From contig NZ_CP015110.1 in assembly GCF_001612555.1 (NCBI RefSeq), positions 2,728,001 through 2,792,000 of the forward strand: a stretch of DNA of 64,000 bases, in the 5' to 3' direction. The position numbers and the translations under genes were made by a program. This DNA comes from Acinetobacter sp. TGL-Y2 (GTDB taxonomy: Bacteria; Pseudomonadota; Gammaproteobacteria; Pseudomonadales; Moraxellaceae). Positions 36,306 to 45,721 of this stretch are shown here, piece by piece (position 1 is the first letter of the stretch; each line of letters opens with the position of its first letter). The notes below the pieces were generated by a model, which was given only the letters and a program-made list of their open reading frames with translations, did not search any database and was not told the origin of the DNA.

Positions 36306-37198
36306 GCTCAAATCGTATTGATCTTTCTGCATTACCCTTCCCTAATGTTATAGAGCAGCTCGACTTTGAAGCTGAATTAGATGCATGCAAACAAGATCTC
36401 ATAGTAAGAGATCCTGAACTAGCGCCAGTATTAAATTTTGAAAGTGAGCCAATCGTTAAACTATTGGAAACCTTTGCATATCGCTTATTGCTTAAAACTT
36501 CTCAAATTAATGCCAAAGCTAAAGCCCTCATGTTGGCATATGCAAAAGGTGCAGATTTAGACCATTTAGCTGCAAACCGAAATGTTTACCGTAAAACCAT
36601 TATTGAAGCAAATCCAACAACCAATCCACCAGTCGAAGCGGTCATGGAAAGCGATGAGGATTTGCGTCGTAGAGTTCAATTAGAACCAGAAAGTAAATCT
36701 GCAGGATCAGTCGGCGCATATCAATTTTGGGGTTTGGGTGCGCATGGTCATGTCAAAGACATTGCGGTTGAAACACCATTGTCAGGTCATGTAGACATAT
36801 TTGTGCAAAGTCATATTGATGATGTTGCACCTCAAGCTTTACTCAATATTGTCGATCTCGAACTGGATCCAGCCACAAGACGCCCCCTTTCAGACTTCGT
36901 CACCGTAAAAGCAGCGACACCATTTGAATGGACTGTAGCAGCCACCTTGGTTTTGTTCCCTGGTCCCGATTCTGTTGTGGTTAAAACGGCTGCTGAAGAG
37001 GCTTTAAATACTTACATCAAAATGGTCAATGCTTTGGGCTATGACGTTACTCGTAGCGGAATTTATCATGCACTGCATGTCGCAGGCGTACAAAATGTGA
37101 TTTTGGCATCGCCTGCAAATGACATCATTTTAGCCAAAAGCCGTTATGCCAAATGCATAGGCATTTCACTAACCATTACGGAGTTCCGAGATGTCTAA
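36302..37198 (+). CDS. J: Baseplate assembly protein J
   Basis: 298 residues, close to P2 gpJ (302). YRLLLKTSQINAKAKALMLAYA and GADLDHLAA near residue 90 and SAGSVGAYQFWGL near 140 are the family markers. Overlaps I by 8 bp. Confidence 0.93.
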   Translation: MSSNRIDLSALPFPNVIEQLDFEAELDACKQDLIVRDPELAPVLNFESEPIVKLLETFAYRLLLKTSQINAKAKALMLAYAKGADLDHLAANRNVYRKTIIEANPTTNPPVEAVMESDEDLRRRVQLEPESKSAGSVGAYQFWGLGAHGHVKDIAVETPLSGHVDIFVQSHIDDVAPQALLNIVDLELDPATRRPLSDFVTVKAATPFEWTVAATLVLFPGPDSVVVKTAAEEALNTYIKMVNALGYDVTRSGIYHALHVAGVQNVILASPANDIILAKSRYAKCIGISLTITEFRDV

Positions 37199-37715
37199 AC
37201 TCTTGCCTCCAAATGCTACAAAACTTGAAAAAAATATTGAGCAACTTGGTGAAAAAATGACTGCACTTCCAGTCCCTTTTATTGATTTACATCGCATTCA
37301 TCTTTGCCCGGTTCCTCACTTACCATGGCTTGCATGGGAGCATCGGGTCGAGTATTGGCAACCGAATTGGGCCGAGTCACAGAAACGCAATGCCATCACA
37401 GAAAGTAAGGCTTTCAATGCTCAACGTGGCACCCGGTCTTCCATTGAAAGTTTACTTTCAACTGTCGTCCCACAATTCCAATTAATCTCTTGGCATGAGC
37501 TCACACCAAAGCAACCGCCTTTTACTTTTATAGTAAATATCCCCACCAGTTATCTGCTTAGCATCGATCAATTACTTCAAGTATTAACTGCACTTGAAGC
37601 CACAAAATCTGCACGAGATGCATATTCAATCACCGCAAAAGTTAAAACAGAAAGTCATTTTAATGTTGTCGGTGCGTCACATACGGGCGAAACCGTTTAT
37701 TTATCTACAATTTAA
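37191..37715 (+). CDS. I: Tail protein I (P2 gpI)
   Basis: 174 residues, same size as P2 gpI. LLPPNATKLEKNIEQ and LPWLAWEHRVEYWQPNW match; family members place the first tail-fibre part on the baseplate. Confidence 0.93.
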   Translation: MSKLLPPNATKLEKNIEQLGEKMTALPVPFIDLHRIHLCPVPHLPWLAWEHRVEYWQPNWAESQKRNAITESKAFNAQRGTRSSIESLLSTVVPQFQLISWHELTPKQPPFTFIVNIPTSYLLSIDQLLQVLTALEATKSARDAYSITAKVKTESHFNVVGASHTGETVYLSTI

Positions 37716-37728
37716 TAAGGTTCGAATT

Positions 37729-38619
37729 ATGGCTGCAAAATACTATGTCACTTTGACTGATTACGGTTCATCATTAATTGCACAAGCTCATAATGTTGTC
37801 AGTATTCAACTCACTGCTATGGTGATTGGGGATGCGAATAATCAACCTTATGAACCGATTGATCAAAAAAACCGAACAACTTTAGTCAATGAACGTGCCC
37901 GAGTTCCCATTCAGTCCGTTCAAATTGAGGGTCAAATTGCTCGTGTATCAGCAACATTAGAAGCTCATATTGGTGGCTTCAATATGCATGAATATGGCTT
38001 TATCGATACCACGGGCCAATTGGTCTATATTGCCAATTTTCATGGGGCATATAAGCCTATCATTTCCGAAGGTGCAGGCGGTGAACTTGAAATTGTCACA
38101 GATATCAAGGCAGATGCAGGTGCACAAGTTTTAATTCAAATCGACTCAAATGTAGTCACTGCAAATAAACAATGGGTGTTAGACCAACTCAATAGCATCA
38201 AAGAATTAATGCTCAGTCGCCATGATATTGCTGTTGGTGACCCTTTTATCACCACCCTATTGTTCAACAACTCTGATGAAGTGGCAGAACACAAGGGTTA
38301 CGGCTCATGGCAAAAATATGGTGATGGTCATGCATTAGTCAGCCGTGCATTGGATAGTAATGAAGAAGCACCAACATTTATGAAAATCATGGGGAGTACC
38401 GGTGGTAAATTTAAGCATCAACTAACCATTGAAGAGTTACCAAAACATAGACTCCCAATCGATGCGACAACCAGCGATAGCGGAGGTAGCGCACGTCCCT
38501 CTTTTAATTTTACAACTGATGCTCCTGCCAATTTAAAAACAGAGGAAATTGGAGCTGATCAAGCCCATAACATCGTTCAGAAATCAATTGTAATCGATGT
38601 TTGGATTCGTACCACATAA
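37729..38619 (+). CDS. H: Short tail fibre / collar protein (P2 gpH-like)
   Basis: About 296 residues. The N-terminal AAKYYVTLTDYGSSLIAQA is the baseplate-attachment domain (DUF3751 type) of gpH-like fibres; the C-terminal EHKGYGSWQKYGDGHALVSRA...GGKFKHQLTIEELPKH is a phage tail-collar domain. Much shorter than P2 gpH (669 residues), lacking the long repeat shaft. An upstream in-frame start at 37594 is inside I; ATG 37729 has AAGG in front. No tail-fibre assembly gene (gpG) follows. Confidence 0.82.
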   Translation: MAAKYYVTLTDYGSSLIAQAHNVVSIQLTAMVIGDANNQPYEPIDQKNRTTLVNERARVPIQSVQIEGQIARVSATLEAHIGGFNMHEYGFIDTTGQLVYIANFHGAYKPIISEGAGGELEIVTDIKADAGAQVLIQIDSNVVTANKQWVLDQLNSIKELMLSRHDIAVGDPFITTLLFNNSDEVAEHKGYGSWQKYGDGHALVSRALDSNEEAPTFMKIMGSTGGKFKHQLTIEELPKHRLPIDATTSDSGGSARPSFNFTTDAPANLKTEEIGADQAHNIVQKSIVIDVWIRTT

Positions 38620-38625
38620 AACCAA

Positions 38626-38652
38626 AATCCTGATTAAGACTTAAACAGGATT
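38626..38652. promoter_or_regulatory. Late-promoter dyad copy 3 (before FI)
   Basis: 27-bp element AATCCTGATTAA / CTTAAACAGGATT, highly similar to copies 1 and 2. It ends 73 bp before the FI start, the place of P2 late promoter PF. No T run follows. Confidence 0.62.
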
Positions 38653-38725
38653 CTCCTTATAGAATAATAAAATCTGAAACAGCATGATGATTCCAGAACT
38701 GTTACATCACAAATTTGGAGTCATC

Positions 38726-39358
38726 ATGGCTGAATTTCATCACGGAATATCTAAAAAAGAACCCACTTCAGGCATCATTCCAATGCGTGATGCGGATACC
38801 AATATCATCGGACTGATTGCCTTTTCAGACGATGCAGATCAAGATATTTTCCCACTAGATACGCCGACTTTAGTGACATCAATCAATCGAGCACTTGCAG
38901 CTTCAGGCACTGAAGGTAATTTAAGAGCTTGTTTAGAAACCATGTCTGCTATTACTTCTCCAACATTGGTGGTTATTCGTATTCAAGACCCATTTAAAGG
39001 CGAGGTTTTTAACCAAAGCTTGGTCATTGGTACAACATTGCCAACAGGTCAGCGTACAGGTATCCAAGCATTACTGACTGCAAAATCAATCTTGGGAATC
39101 ACGCCAAAAATTAACATTGCACCGGATGTAGAAAGCCCTTCAGTGGTGCAAGCCCTCGCTGCTGTCAATAAAAAACTTCGTGCCTTTTCTTATGTCACTC
39201 CACGTGATCAGTATGGCGTGATGTTAGAAACCATGCAGCTTGTTAGCGCTTACCGTGACACGCTTTCAGACCGTGAAATTATGTTGATTTGGCCTGAATT
39301 TACCAGTGGGAATGTCTTTCTGGGAAAGCAGTTAGCCTTAGCAACATCAGTTGTGTAG
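38726..39358 (+). CDS. FI: Tail sheath protein FI, N-terminal part
   Basis: 210 residues starting MAEFHHGISKKEPTSGI, which matches the P2 FI start, through KLRAFSYVTP and REIMLIWPEF to LALATSVV and a stop. P2 FI continues for another 190 residues; those are found downstream at 40112. ATG 38726 has GGAG upstream; 38684 is an unlikely alternative. A GGGAAAG heptamer, in the slip frame used by lambda G-T, occurs at 39322-39328. The contractile sheath gene is thus split. Confidence 0.85.
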   Translation: MAEFHHGISKKEPTSGIIPMRDADTNIIGLIAFSDDADQDIFPLDTPTLVTSINRALAASGTEGNLRACLETMSAITSPTLVVIRIQDPFKGEVFNQSLVIGTTLPTGQRTGIQALLTAKSILGITPKINIAPDVESPSVVQALAAVNKKLRAFSYVTPRDQYGVMLETMQLVSAYRDTLSDREIMLIWPEFTSGNVFLGKQLALATSVV

Positions 39359-39441
39359 GGGCTACTTCTTCATTCAGATTTCACTTTGCTAGAAAAATTA
39401 ATCCATCTGAAGTTCCATCAACTCCTGCTCAGCCGACAATA

Positions 39442-40095
39442 TTGATTGATGGTATAGAAATTAATGAGATTAATGTCCAACCGATCTGGCTTCAAGTTGA
39501 AGTATTGCACTTGATTGATACTGCACCTCCGCTGGGCTATGAGTGGGTTGATGTAGGACTTCTCTGTACAAATACGGATTTAGAAAACCATCGAATTGAA
39601 ATTAAGACTACTACCGAAGATCTTTTAGTTTTTGCTTTCGAGAACCCAAGCATTATGCAATTTAATCATCGTCATGTGGGCGTGTGTTTAGCAGCGACTG
39701 AATTGAATTGTACAGATGGTTATTTATGTTTTAGCGAATTAAATGCCTATTGGGATCAATTAACAGGGATACAGCAGGTTTATGTACCGATTGCATTAAC
39801 TGAAAATGGTCCCTCTATTACACAATCATTTACCGTCAATTTTTCAGGAGCAGGGAGTGAACAACCTCACCTCACCATCACAAATAATTTGACGGCACAG
39901 CTCGCACAGTATGGCTTATATGCTGAAACAGGGATAAATCACGGTGAAGCGGTTCAAATTGGTATTCCTTATAACCGTGGGCTTTCAACATTATCCCAGA
40001 TACCTGATTTTTATATTTTAGATGAAGGCAATACTTTCAGTGCGGCTAGCTTGACGCGTGGTAAACCTAATATTTCTTGTTTTTATCCCATGTAA
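39442..40095 (+). CDS. Unknown ORF inserted inside the tail sheath gene
   Basis: 217 residues from a TTG start without a good ribosome site. The frame is open upstream to 39298, so it can also be reached by a -1 slip at GGGAAAG (39322-39328) from the sheath frame, giving a fused sheath-N plus about 256 residues. The sequence is beta-rich with no homing-endonuclease, transposase or reverse-transcriptase motif. It looks like a folded accessory domain. Function and true start are unknown. Confidence 0.45.
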   Translation: MIDGIEINEINVQPIWLQVEVLHLIDTAPPLGYEWVDVGLLCTNTDLENHRIEIKTTTEDLLVFAFENPSIMQFNHRHVGVCLAATELNCTDGYLCFSELNAYWDQLTGIQQVYVPIALTENGPSITQSFTVNFSGAGSEQPHLTITNNLTAQLAQYGLYAETGINHGEAVQIGIPYNRGLSTLSQIPDFYILDEGNTFSAASLTRGKPNISCFYPM

Positions 40096-40111
40096 CCGAG
40101 GAGTCTTATCA

Positions 40112-40738
40112 ATGACCTATCTATATGGCGCAGGCATTCTGACCGCTGTTGTTGCAGCTGCTGCCCTTCGTGCTGAAACAGATAAACAAGTGGGATGGCA
40201 CAAATCCCTTTCTAATATTCCACTAACTGGACCGACAGGTATCAGTCGCCCTATTACTTGGGACTTAGAAGATCCTGACACAGATGCAGGTTATCTCAAC
40301 AGTAAAGAAATTACGACACTCATACAACATCAAGGGTTTCGTTTTTGGGGCAATCGCACCTGTTCTGCAGATCCCGATTTTGCATTTGAAGTCTCAACCC
40401 GAACAGCACAGTTTCTGCTTGATACGATTATTAATGGCTGCTTCCCCTTTGTTGATGAGCCTTTAACTCCGTTCTTGGCAAAAGACATTATTGACTCAAT
40501 TGATGCTGAACTTCAAGAGCACGTCGGGGCTAAACGCTTGTTAGGTGCTTCAGTGTGGTATGACCCAAATGAAAACTCAACGACCCAGTTACAACAAGGA
40601 CAAATGTGGGTCGATTATAACTACACCCCTGTTCCGCCACTTGAAAATCTTGGCTTGAACCAACGTATTACAGGTCGTTACTTAGTGGACTTCGCCCAAA
40701 TGATTAATGGCGCCAACTCAACCACTGAAGGAGTTTAA
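40112..40738 (+). CDS. Tail sheath protein FI, C-terminal part
   Basis: 208 residues homologous to the P2 FI C-terminus: AAAALRAETDKQVGWHKSLS, the block TLIQHQGFRFWGNRTCSADP, and WVDYNYTPVPPLENLGLNQ. It is in the same frame as the N-terminal part. GAGGAG (40098-40103), 8 nt before ATG 40112, is a strong ribosome site and overlaps the end of the inserted ORF, so it may be translated separately. Joining TSVV to AAAALRAETD gives a normal sheath. Confidence 0.85.
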   Translation: MTYLYGAGILTAVVAAAALRAETDKQVGWHKSLSNIPLTGPTGISRPITWDLEDPDTDAGYLNSKEITTLIQHQGFRFWGNRTCSADPDFAFEVSTRTAQFLLDTIINGCFPFVDEPLTPFLAKDIIDSIDAELQEHVGAKRLLGASVWYDPNENSTTQLQQGQMWVDYNYTPVPPLENLGLNQRITGRYLVDFAQMINGANSTTEGV

Positions 40739-40740
40739 AC

Positions 40741-41247
40741 ATGCTACCAAGAACGCTTAAAAATTTTAATGTCTTCGTCAATATGCATTCGTGGGCAACT
40801 GTAGCAGAAAGCTTCAATATTCCGAAAATCACTAAAAAAACTGAAGACTTCCGTGGTGCAGGCATGATCGGTGATATTGCTTTAGCAATGGGTTATGAAA
40901 AACTAGAAGGTGAAGTGACTTATGCAGGTTTTGACGTTAAACAATATCGTCAACTTGGGGTTTGCGGTACCAATGACTTACCCGTGCGCTATGTCGGTAT
41001 TTATGAGAACCAAGATACATGCAGCATTCAAAACATCGAAATTTATATGCGTGGCCAGGCACTTGAGCTTGATCCTGGTGCATCAAAAAATGGCGATAAA
41101 ACTGAAATTAAAATGACTTACAACTATACCTATTTCCGTATGGAAGTAGATGGCGTAGTCGAAGTTGAACTTGATTTCATTCGAGGTATTGAACGCTTCG
41201 GCAGCAATGATCTTGTCGCAGATATCAAAAAACTACTTGGTCTTTAA
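40741..41247 (+). CDS. FII: Major tail tube protein (P2 gpFII)
   Basis: 168 residues, near P2 FII (172). MLPRTLKNFNVFVN, KKTEDFRGAGMIGDI, and KMTYNYTYFRMEVDG are conserved. Follows FI-C by 2 bp, indicating coupling. Confidence 0.94.
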   Translation: MLPRTLKNFNVFVNMHSWATVAESFNIPKITKKTEDFRGAGMIGDIALAMGYEKLEGEVTYAGFDVKQYRQLGVCGTNDLPVRYVGIYENQDTCSIQNIEIYMRGQALELDPGASKNGDKTEIKMTYNYTYFRMEVDGVVEVELDFIRGIERFGSNDLVADIKKLLGL

Positions 41248-41292
41248 TCAGACCAAGCTTCACTTATCTTAAAATTTAAATCAGAGAAAATC

Positions 41293-41646
41293 ATGAGTAA
41301 ACCAACTGGACAAGCATCTCAAGAAACGAATACTTCAGCGATTGCTGATCCGAACGTCAAAACAGCGACTTTAGAAAATCCGATTATGCGAGGTGAAATT
41401 GCGATTACAGAGATTCAAATTCGTAAACCGAATGTCGGTACATTACGAAATTTAAGTCTACAAGATGTGCTCAAGTGGGACATTAACGCAGTCAATACCG
41501 TGCTGACTCGAGTCACGCAACCCACCCTGAATGTCGCTGAATTAAACGCCATGGATGTATCGGACTACACCACTTTAACCGTAGAACTGACGAGTTTTTT
41601 AGTCAGTGCGAAAGCCAAATCCCAAGCAGCGTTGATGACGTCATAG
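41293..41646 (+). CDS. E: Tail assembly chaperone gpE
   Basis: 117 residues, matching P2 gpE: LRNLSLQDVLKWDINAVNTV and MDVSDYTTLTVEL. In frame near the end is T TTT TTA (41595-41601), a classic slippery heptamer leading to the gpE+E' product. Confidence 0.9.
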   Translation: MSKPTGQASQETNTSAIADPNVKTATLENPIMRGEIAITEIQIRKPNVGTLRNLSLQDVLKWDINAVNTVLTRVTQPTLNVAELNAMDVSDYTTLTVELTSFLVSAKAKSQAALMTS

Positions 41647-41759
41647 CCAATCTTGCCGTGGTTTTTCATTGGACACCGAAAGAATGTGAACACTGGGAAA
41701 TAGAGGAACTCATGCAATGGAATGAACGTGCCCGAGTTCGATCAGAAGTAAGCCAATAA
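41601..41759 (+). CDS. gpE' frameshift extension
   Basis: After a -1 slip at TTTTTTA (41595-41601) translation continues for 52 codons to a TAA at 41757. It includes VIANLAVVFHWTPKECEHW and ELMQWNERARV, the usual GpE' signature with paired Trp. As in P2, the extended chaperone is expected at a low ratio and to bind the tape measure. The extension ends 13 bp before the tape-measure gene. Confidence 0.82.
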   Translation, partial: SQCESQIPSSVDDVIANLAVVFHWTPKECEHWEIEELMQWNERARVRSEVSQ

Positions 41760-41772
41760 AACAGGTCAATAT

Positions 41773-44283
41773 ATGAGTAGTCTAAGTCTAAGTGCCATTT
41801 TAACCATCGTAGATGAAGCTACTCGCCCCCTTAAAATGATTCGTCAGTTTTCAGATAATACTGAAAACTCAATTGAGGATCTGACTCGTAGTATTGACCA
41901 TCTAAATAGAACTCTAGGTGGTTCAGATGCACAGCGCTATAACCAATCCTTGCAACAAACTGAAAAAAACTCTCATGCTGTCCGTTCAGTAACCAAGATG
42001 TTAGCCACTGAATATGGTCATGCCGATCATGCATTATCTACACTTCTTAATAAAACCAAACAATGGGATGCTCAACTCAAAAAAAGTCGCCAAGCCATGC
42101 ATGCCGAACTTAAAAACACGGCTATGGGTTTAGTGGGCATCGGTTTTGCGGCTTCTGTACCCATCAAAGCATTTGCTGATGCTGAAGAGGCGAGCACTAA
42201 ACTTAAAGTATCAATGATGGATAGCACTGGAAAAGTTGCACCTGAATTTGAAAAAATCAATCAACTTGCAACAAAGCTTGGAGCACAACTCCCTGGTTCA
42301 AATGCCGACTTTCAAAATATGATGACCAACTTGGTTCAACAAGGCATTAGTTTTAAGTCAATTTTAGGTGGAACTGGTGAGGCTGCGGGTAATTTAGCAG
42401 TTCTACTCAAAATGCCATTTGATGAAGCAGCAACCTTTGCAGCCAAAATGCAAGATGCGACTCAAACCGCAGAATCAGACATGCTCAGTTTAATGGACAC
42501 CATTCAACGTACTGCCTACTTAGGTGTAGATCCAACCAATATGCTTGGTGGATTCGCCAAACTTGGTGCAGGCATGAAAATGATCAAGCAAGCAGGACTT
42601 GAGGGTTCTAAAGCAATGGCTCCCCTTTTGGTCATGGCAGATCAAAGTGGCATGACAGATTTAAGTAGCGCAGGTAATGCCTTAACTAAAACCTTCAAAG
42701 CCATGTTAGATCAATCCAAAATAGATAAAGCATTAAAGGGCACAAAATTAAAACTCAATTTTAGTGATGGCAAAGGCGAGTTTGGTGGTTTAGACAAGAT
42801 GTTTAAGCAACTCGATCAACTCAAATCGATGACCACCCAACAACGAAATGGCATCATTTCAGACATTTTCGGTAATGATGCTGAAAATATGCAGATCCTG
42901 AATTTATTAATTGATAAAAATAAAAAAGGTTATGACGACACGATTGAAAAAATGAATCGTCAAGCAGATCTACAAACACGGATTAATGAACAGCTCGGCA
43001 CTTAAAAAAACCTCTGGGAACAAGCCCAAGGTGCAATGACCAATGTCATGGTTGACTTAGTAGCAGCGATCGCACCTGATTTAAAAATATTTGTAAATCA
43101 TATTAGTGCCATCGCCGAAAAAATCAGTACATGGGCAAAAGCCAATCCAGAATTAGTACGTTCACTTGCCAAAATTGCGATGCAGCTACTTCTATTTAAA
43201 GTTGCCTTACTCGGGGTTCGATATACCACTAACCTTTTCTTCGGGGCAATCGTCAGCGTAATTGCAGGCATTACCAAGTTAGCAATTTTAATGTTTGTCA
43301 TTCGGACTGTGGCAGACAAACTCGGCATTGGATTACCAACTCGATTTACCTTAATTGCAAAAACCATTCAATTGGTCAGTCGTGCGTTTACTTTCTTGGC
43401 CAGTCGAGCTATCCCCTTAGTTCTAACTGGTTTACGTGCAATGGCGATAGCTTTGCTGACTAACCCACTTACAGGTGTAATCGTGTTGATTGCAGCAGTA
43501 GCACTTGCGATCTATCGCTATTGGCAACCCATCAAAGCATTTTTCAAAGGTTTTTGGGATGGACTCAAAATTGGTCTTGCACCACTCATGGATAGCCTTC
43601 GTACTGCATTTAATAATCTTAAAACAACTCTTTCGCCTTTACAGCCTATTTGGGATGCCCTAGTTGGGGCATGGAGTATCTTTAAAGGGGTTTTGGGCGA
43701 AATGCTGACACCTATGCAAGCCACCAATCAAGAACTTCAAAATGCCACCAGTTATGGTCAAACCTTAGGTCAATTTATTGGCGTTTTAGTCGGAATTTTT
43801 GCTGAAGCATTTATGAGCATTGGAACTTGGCTTGGTGAGACTGCAGCCAAAATTGTGATATTTGTAGGTGCTGCCATGGTCGCTTGGGAAAGCTTTAAAA
43901 ATGGTGTAGTCAGTGTTGGCGCAACCATTGTCGATCATTTACTTTCACCCATCCGATTAGTGATTGGCGCTGTCAATATGCTCATTACGGGACTGAATAA
44001 AATCCCCTTTGTGAATATTCCAAAGATTCCACAAATACCCCAGTTTAGTAATTCTGCAACGACTCAAACGGGTGTCCCAACTAAAACCATTCAGACTCAA
44101 CCGATTACTCCTTTACGCTTGCCTCAAACTAAGACATCCGTCAATCATTTTGCCCCTGCACAAATTCATATTTCAGGTGTAGCAGATACGCAAGCCGTTG
44201 CTGTATTGATGGATCAAAAACTAAATAAATGGCAACAATCTGTAGGCGCAGCGCAAAACCGCAGTTATAGCGATAATGATTAA
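41773..44283 (+). pseudogene. T: Tape-measure protein (P2 gpT), interrupted by an in-frame stop
   Basis: Both halves are in one frame: residues 1-410 (LSLSAILTIVDEATRPLKM, the tape-measure N-terminus, with coiled coil and MLSLMDTIQRTAYLGVD) and, after TAA at 43003-43005, NLWEQAQGAMTNVMVDLVAA through several hydrophobic helices to 44283. The total, 836 codons, fits P2 gpT (815). The stop could be a C-to-T change of CAA. ATG 43036 could restart the second half. A full-length tail seems impossible without suppression, unless this is an assembly error. Confidence 0.85.
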
Positions 44284-44292
44284 GGACATACC

Positions 44293-44724
44293 ATGTTAAT
44301 GAGCCTCGGACAGTTTTTATTTAAAATCGATACATTGAGTTTCACCGAAATTCAGCGGCAACGTGCGTGGACATATGCTGAAAATGAAGTGGCTACAGGC
44401 AGAGCCAAAAAGCAATACACAGGTGTAGGCTCAGATACCGTTACTTTACCGGGTCTCATTTATGAAGAATATGGATTCGGGCGTCGATATGCGATTGATG
44501 AACTTGCAAGCATGGCCAGTACAGGTCAAGGCTTTGTACTCATGGATGGCAGTGGATATTTATACGGTGTCTACGTCATCGACAATATTGATGAAACCAA
44601 GAGTTATCTTTTAGACAATGGCGTTCCTCGAAAAGTCGATTTCACTATAAAACTTTCTCGAACCGATGATGAGCGCATCGAGGAGCAAACCGCACCTGAA
44701 ACCACCAATGAGGTGGTGACATGA
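44293..44724 (+). CDS. U: Tail protein U (P2 gpU)
   Basis: 143 residues. MSLGQFLFKIDTLSFTEIQRQ and TLPGLIYEEYGFG plus YGVYVIDNIDETKSYLLDNG are clear gpU signatures. Stop overlaps D (ATGA). Confidence 0.93.
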   Translation: MLMSLGQFLFKIDTLSFTEIQRQRAWTYAENEVATGRAKKQYTGVGSDTVTLPGLIYEEYGFGRRYAIDELASMASTGQGFVLMDGSGYLYGVYVIDNIDETKSYLLDNGVPRKVDFTIKLSRTDDERIEEQTAPETTNEVVT

Positions 44725-45710
44725 TCAAGACGCCAACATGCCTGATTACTGCAGACAATAAGCCTTTAAATGATTTAATTCTCAGTCGAATTATCAGCGT
44801 AACTGTAACGGATAATCGTGCAAATGAGGCCGATGAGCTCAGCATTGTGCTTGATGACAGTGATGGCATTTTAGAGTTACCAAAACGTGGCGTACGACTC
44901 AATTGTAAAATGGGTTTTATCGGTGAAGAACTGCACGATAAAGGCGACTTTATTGTTGATGAGACAGAATGGTCAGGTTCACCCGATCAAATCACCATCA
45001 AAGCATCGAGTGCCAATTTTAAAAGTGATATCAAAGTCGCTCAGTCCAAATCTTATCACCGTAAAACCTTTGGTGAAGTTGCCACTAATATTGCACAAAA
45101 ACATAGCTTGCAATTGATCATGACCAGCGAATTAAAAGCCATCAATCTACATCATATTGACCAAACCAATGAATCAGATCTCAATCTACTGGCACGGTTA
45201 GCCAAGCTCAATGGTGCTGAAATGGCGGTGAAGAAAGATCGTTTATTGATATTTAAAGCAGGTACAGCCAAATCCGCTTCAGGTCAAGATTTAGCTTCGA
45301 TCACTTTGACCAGGAGCGATGGAGATCAGTTCAGATACAGTGAACACGATCGTGAATCAGATTACACCGGTGTGACTGCAGGTTATCAGAATACTGGCAA
45401 GGCTAAACGTGAAATCGCTCATTCAGGTCAGGCAGGAAAAGTAAAAAGAATTAAAGGTACGTTTGCCAATAAAGCCGAAGCTGAACGTGCAGCACAAGCA
45501 AAAATGGCAGAGATTAAACGCCAAATGGCAAAGTTCAGCATCAACCTTGCATTGGGCATGCCTGAAATCAGTACAGAGTCCCCTGTCAAACTAGATGGTT
45601 TTAAAAAGGAAATTGATCGATTGGAATGGATCGTTGAAAAAGCTACGCATACATACAACAAGTCCAAAGGATTAATCACGCAATTAGAACTTGAATCAAA
45701 TTTAAATTGA
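44721..45710 (+). CDS. D: Baseplate hub protein D (late control gene D)
   Basis: 329 residues. NEADELSIVLDDSDGILELP near residue 35, TFGEVATNIAQKHSLQL, and QTNESDLNLLARLAKLNGA are conserved in gpD, the gp27-like hub. C-terminal FKKEIDRLEWIVEKATHTY completes the domain. Last P2-type virion gene in the operon. Confidence 0.94.
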   Translation: MIKTPTCLITADNKPLNDLILSRIISVTVTDNRANEADELSIVLDDSDGILELPKRGVRLNCKMGFIGEELHDKGDFIVDETEWSGSPDQITIKASSANFKSDIKVAQSKSYHRKTFGEVATNIAQKHSLQLIMTSELKAINLHHIDQTNESDLNLLARLAKLNGAEMAVKKDRLLIFKAGTAKSASGQDLASITLTRSDGDQFRYSEHDRESDYTGVTAGYQNTGKAKREIAHSGQAGKVKRIKGTFANKAEAERAAQAKMAEIKRQMAKFSINLALGMPEISTESPVKLDGFKKEIDRLEWIVEKATHTYNKSKGLITQLELESNLN

Positions 45711-45721
45711 GGTAAACCAAT

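Noticed and set aside
39355..40153. Intein inside the sheath
   Set aside because: The sheath frame has a stop at the junction and the insert lacks N-terminal Cys/Ser splice and C-terminal His-Asn motifs.
39355..40153. Group I or II intron
   Set aside because: The insert encodes no homing endonuclease or reverse transcriptase, and conserved core or domain V-like structures were not recognised by eye; left as a test for RT-PCR.
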